From NCBI GenBank assembly GCA_947178455.1, contig CAMWYI010000016.1, forward strand, positions 1 through 19,597: 19,597 bases of DNA, written 5' to 3'. Positions 16,885 through 19,597 of this stretch are shown here, one piece after another (position 1 is the stretch's first letter; every line of letters starts with the position of its first letter). The notes below the pieces were generated by a model. The model made no database searches and was not told the DNA's origin. It saw only the letters and a program-made list of their open reading frames with translations. Source of the DNA: an uncultured Alistipes sp. (lineage in GTDB: Bacteria > Bacteroidota > Bacteroidia > Bacteroidales > Rikenellaceae). The position numbers and the translations under genes were made by a program.

Positions 16885-18828
16885 ATGAGTGATTTCATCG
16901 TCAGTGCACGCAAATACCGTCCCGCGACCTTCGCTTCGGTCGTCGGGCAGCAGCATATCACCTCCACGCTCCGCAATGCCATCGAGCGCGGACAGCTGGC
17001 CCATGCCTACCTGTTCTGCGGCCCGCGCGGGGTGGGCAAGACCACCTGCGCCCGCATCTTCGCCAAAGCGATCAACTGCCTGAAACCCGACGGAGCCGAA
17101 GCGTGCAACGAGTGCGAATCGTGCCGTTCGTTCAATGAGGGGCGTTCGCTCAACATCCACGAACTGGATGCCGCGTCGAACAACTCGGTCGAGGACATCC
17201 GCACGCTCATCGAGCAGGTGCGCATCATTCCGCAGGTGGGACGTTATTCGGTCTTCATCATCGACGAGGTGCACATGCTCTCGGCGGCGGCGTTCAACGC
17301 TTTTCTCAAAACGCTGGAAGAACCGCCCGCCCATGCGATTTTCATCCTCGCTACGACCGAGAAACACAAAATCATTCCGACCATTCTGTCGCGGTGCCAG
17401 ATTTACGATTTCAACCGTATCCGCGTCGAGGACGGGGTCGAGTACCTGAAATACATCGCTTCGCAGGAGGGCATCGCGGCCGACGAGGAGTCGCTCAACC
17501 TCATTGCGCAGAAAGCCGACGGCGGTATGCGCGATGCACTGTCGATGTTCGACAAGGCGGTGTCGTTCTGCGGCACGACGCTCGATTATCGCAACGTGGC
17601 CCGCACGCTCAACGTGCTGGATTACGATACCTATTTCCACGTTACCGAGCAGTTGCTTGCGGGCGACTATTCGGGCGTGCTCGTGGAGTTCGACGAGGTG
17701 TTGTCGAAAGGTTTTTCGGGGCAGACCTTCATGGCGGGTCTCAATCGACACATGCGCGACCTGCTGATGGCCAAGCGGCCCGAAACGCTGCGTCTCATCG
17801 AGATGACCGGCACGTTGCTCGAACGATACCGGACGCAGGCGGGCGCCTGCGAAGTCGAGTTTCTGTTCGGGGCCATCTCCGTGCTGACGGAACTCGACGG
17901 GAAAATCCGACAATCGTCCAACCAGCGGTTGTTGGTGGAACTGGGCCTGATGAAAATCGCCGGGCTCGGTCAAAAAAAAAATGAGTCGATAGTTGATGCG
18001 GAGGCTTATCCGCTTCCGTCTCTTTCTCCCCACGCGGAATCCGCCGTGCCGGACAGCCGTCCGGCGACAACGGCAGCAGCAACGGTTCCGGTTGCAGAAC
18101 CGGCGCCCGTTTCGGTGCCTGCCGAGCCGACGCCTGCGACGGTCGAACCGGCCCCCGCTCCGGCTTCGGACAAAGCCGTGCCGGCGGTCGAGCCGTCTTC
18201 CGTCGAGCCTGCTCCTGCAACGCCGCAGCCTGCGGCTTCCGAACCCGCAGCAGCCTCGGTCGCTCCGGCTCCGACGGTCGAATCGCCTGCTCCTGTTGCT
18301 TCCCCTGCCCCCGTTGCACCGGCCAAACCGGCTCCTGCGGCGGCTTCGCGGCCCCGTTCGCTGATTTCGGGGACATCGCTGTCGGAGTTGCTCGCGACGG
18401 CGGAAACTCCGCATGCGGAGGGCGTATCGACGACCGACGCACCGTCCGAAAGCGCGGCGGAACCGGAAATCGACCCGGCCTGTGCGGCCAAACTGGAACA
18501 GGCGCGTCCGCAGTTGATGCAGTTAGTGCGCGAACGGCGTCCGCGTTTCGTGCAGGTGTTCGAGGAGATGCGGCTGCACGACAACGCGATAGCTATCAGC
18601 GTGCCGACGACCGAACTGCGCGACGAAATCCTGCGCATGCGGACGTCGATGCTGTCGCAATTCGCGAAGATAGCGGGCGTGAACGGGAAAATCGAACTCG
18701 AAATCACGGTCAACGAGCAGATTCGGGCGGCGCGCCCTATCAAGCTCGAAGACCGCGTGAAATACATCACGGAGAAGAATCCGCTGGTGAACGAGCTGCG
18801 CAAAGCGCTCGATTTGGAAGTAGAATAA
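16885..18828 (+). CDS. dnaX: DNA polymerase III clamp-loader subunit tau, with probable gamma form by slippage
   Basis: A 647-residue AAA+ ATPase that loads the sliding clamp and links polymerases. Visible parts: Walker A GPRGVGKT (46-53), a zinc module with Cys65, 74, 77, 80, Walker B IIDEVHML (125-132), sensor ATTEKHKI (156-163) and the SRC arginine finger (169-171). Domain III ends near residue 362. Next comes a run of ten A (17972-17981), then a long Pro/Ala/Val-rich linker (about 373-500), and a folded C-terminal domain (about 530-647) ending LVNELRKALDLEVE. A one-base backward shift or extra A gives TGA at once (366 residues); loss of one A gives TAG at 17990 (368 residues). The ATG at 16885 is chosen over an upstream ATG at 16855, which precedes the promoter. 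tyrS follows after 15 bases. Confidence 0.96.
   Translation: MSDFIVSARKYRPATFASVVGQQHITSTLRNAIERGQLAHAYLFCGPRGVGKTTCARIFAKAINCLKPDGAEACNECESCRSFNEGRSLNIHELDAASNNSVEDIRTLIEQVRIIPQVGRYSVFIIDEVHMLSAAAFNAFLKTLEEPPAHAIFILATTEKHKIIPTILSRCQIYDFNRIRVEDGVEYLKYIASQEGIAADEESLNLIAQKADGGMRDALSMFDKAVSFCGTTLDYRNVARTLNVLDYDTYFHVTEQLLAGDYSGVLVEFDEVLSKGFSGQTFMAGLNRHMRDLLMAKRPETLRLIEMTGTLLERYRTQAGACEVEFLFGAISVLTELDGKIRQSSNQRLLVELGLMKIAGLGQKKNESIVDAEAYPLPSLSPHAESAVPDSRPATTAAATVPVAEPAPVSVPAEPTPATVEPAPAPASDKAVPAVEPSSVEPAPATPQPAASEPAAASVAPAPTVESPAPVASPAPVAPAKPAPAAASRPRSLISGTSLSELLATAETPHAEGVSTTDAPSESAAEPEIDPACAAKLEQARPQLMQLVRERRPRFVQVFEEMRLHDNAIAISVPTTELRDEILRMRTSMLSQFAKIAGVNGKIELEITVNEQIRAARPIKLEDRVKYITEKNPLVNELRKALDLEVE
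17972..17981 (+). other. Slippery A10 tract within dnaX
   Basis: Ten A read as Q-K-K-N in frame. TGA (17982-17984) closes the -1 frame directly after the tract and TAG (17990-17992) closes the +1 frame. A small hairpin (GCGGA/TCCGC, 17998-18002 and 18009-18013) follows after 16 bases. Such tracts cause polymerase or ribosome slippage, and dnaX is the known case where this makes the short gamma protein. Confidence 0.75.
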
Positions 18829-18843
18829 AAAACAGAAAATACG

Positions 18844-19597
18844 ATGAGTGCCAAGAATTTTATCGAAGAACTCGAATGGCGCGGGATGATTCACACCATC
18901 ATGCCGGGCGCCGATGAACAACTCAAAAAAGGGATGACGACGGCCTATCTGGGTATTGACCCGACGGCCGATTCGCTGCATATCGGCCATTTGGTGGGCG
19001 TGATGATTCTCAAACACTTCCAGTTGTGCGGCCACCGTCCGTTGGCGTTGGTCGGCGGTGCGACGGGCATGATCGGCGACCCGTCGGGCAAGTCGCAGGA
19101 ACGTAACCTGCTCGACGAAACGACCTTGCGGCACAATCAGGAGGCAATCAAACGCCAGCTGGCCAAACTGCTCGATTTCGATTCGGATGCGCCCAATGCC
19201 GCCGTGATGGTGAACAACTACGACTGGATGAAGGATTTTCGGTTCCTCGATTTCATCCGCGACATCGGCAAGCTCATCACCGTCAACTACATGATGGCCA
19301 AAGATTCGGTCAAAAAGCGTTTCAACGGCGAAGGCGACGGCATGTCGTTTACCGAGTTCACCTACCAGCTCGTGCAGGGCTACGACTTCCTGCACCTTTA
19401 CGAGACGATGAACTGCCGCATCCAGCTCGGCGGCGCCGACCAGTGGGGCAACATCACCACCGGTACGGAGCTGATACGCCGCAAGTTGGGCGGCGAGGCC
19501 TATGCTATTACCTGCCCGCTCATCACCAAAGCCGACGGCACCAAGTTCGGCAAGACCGAGAGCGGCAACGTGTGGCTCGACCCGCGCTACACGTCGC
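18844..19597 (+). CDS. tyrS: Tyrosine-tRNA ligase (3' end missing)
   Basis: The first 251 codons of a class I synthetase are visible before the window ends. The HIGH signature is HIGHL (residues 47-51), after YLGIDPTADSL. Tyrosine recognition motifs are FTYQLVQGYDFLHLYE (about 169-184) and GGADQWGNITTG (about 191-202), which mark TyrRS rather than TrpRS. The KMSKS-type loop reads KFGKTESG, the variant common in bacterial TyrRS. The C-terminal anticodon arm and S4-like domain lie outside. The ATG is 15 bases after the dnaX stop with no terminator between, so the two are probably co-transcribed. Confidence 0.96.
   Translation, partial: MSAKNFIEELEWRGMIHTIMPGADEQLKKGMTTAYLGIDPTADSLHIGHLVGVMILKHFQLCGHRPLALVGGATGMIGDPSGKSQERNLLDETTLRHNQEAIKRQLAKLLDFDSDAPNAAVMVNNYDWMKDFRFLDFIRDIGKLITVNYMMAKDSVKKRFNGEGDGMSFTEFTYQLVQGYDFLHLYETMNCRIQLGGADQWGNITTGTELIRRKLGGEAYAITCPLITKADGTKFGKTESGNVWLDPRYTS

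Noticed and set aside
18006..18854. 282-codon minus-strand ORF rich in Ala, Gly and Ser
   Set aside because: It is the antisense of the repetitive Pro/Ala linker and C-terminus of dnaX; the low complexity explains the lack of stops.

Overview
The window looks like chromosomal DNA of a GC-rich member of the Bacteroidota. Supporting signs are a SusD-family lipoprotein gene followed by a DUF5017-like lipoprotein gene, Bacteroidota-type promoters (TTTG, about 20 bases, TAnnTTTG) before several genes, a lack of Shine-Dalgarno sequences, and a nadE / RseC-like / rnfBCDGEA cluster. The high GC for this phylum and the protein sequences suggest the Alistipes/Rikenellaceae group; that placement is inference.

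Layout. Positions 1-2260 (+) hold the 3' end of a nutrient-uptake locus: a susD-like gene cut by the window edge and a surface lipoprotein gene. A two-way terminator at 2274-2311 separates it from a minus-strand block at 2327-9541. That block reads, in transcription order, nadE (NAD synthetase), an RseC-family membrane protein, then rnfB, rnfC, rnfD, rnfG, rnfE and rnfA, which encode the complete ion-pumping ferredoxin:NAD oxidoreductase. A tRNA-Glu(CTC) gene with its own promoter and terminator follows on the minus strand. Then come plus-strand pdxA (vitamin B6), thrS and infC. A second two-way terminator separates infC from minus-strand clpB. Divergent from clpB are dnaX (clamp-loader subunit) and tyrS, which runs off the right edge.

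Most of the window is core housekeeping and energy metabolism. I see no mobile element, CRISPR array, prophage or defence system, and no wholly unknown system. Four points in known genes deserve attention. (1) NadE has a glutaminase-type domain without the catalytic cysteine and without the usual glutamine-site motif. (2) infC has no ATG, GTG or TTG that would keep its conserved N-terminus, and appears to start at ATT. (3) dnaX carries a run of ten A at the end of domain III, with stops in both other frames within 11 bases, a strong sign of a slippage-made short (gamma) form. (4) rpmI and rplT, which commonly follow infC, are missing here.

Functional links: the Rnf complex interconverts reduced ferredoxin and NADH while pumping ions, and the gene upstream in the same probable transcript makes NAD, the complex's own substrate. 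The right half is translation (thrS, infC, tyrS, tRNA-Glu), replication (dnaX) and protein disaggregation (clpB).
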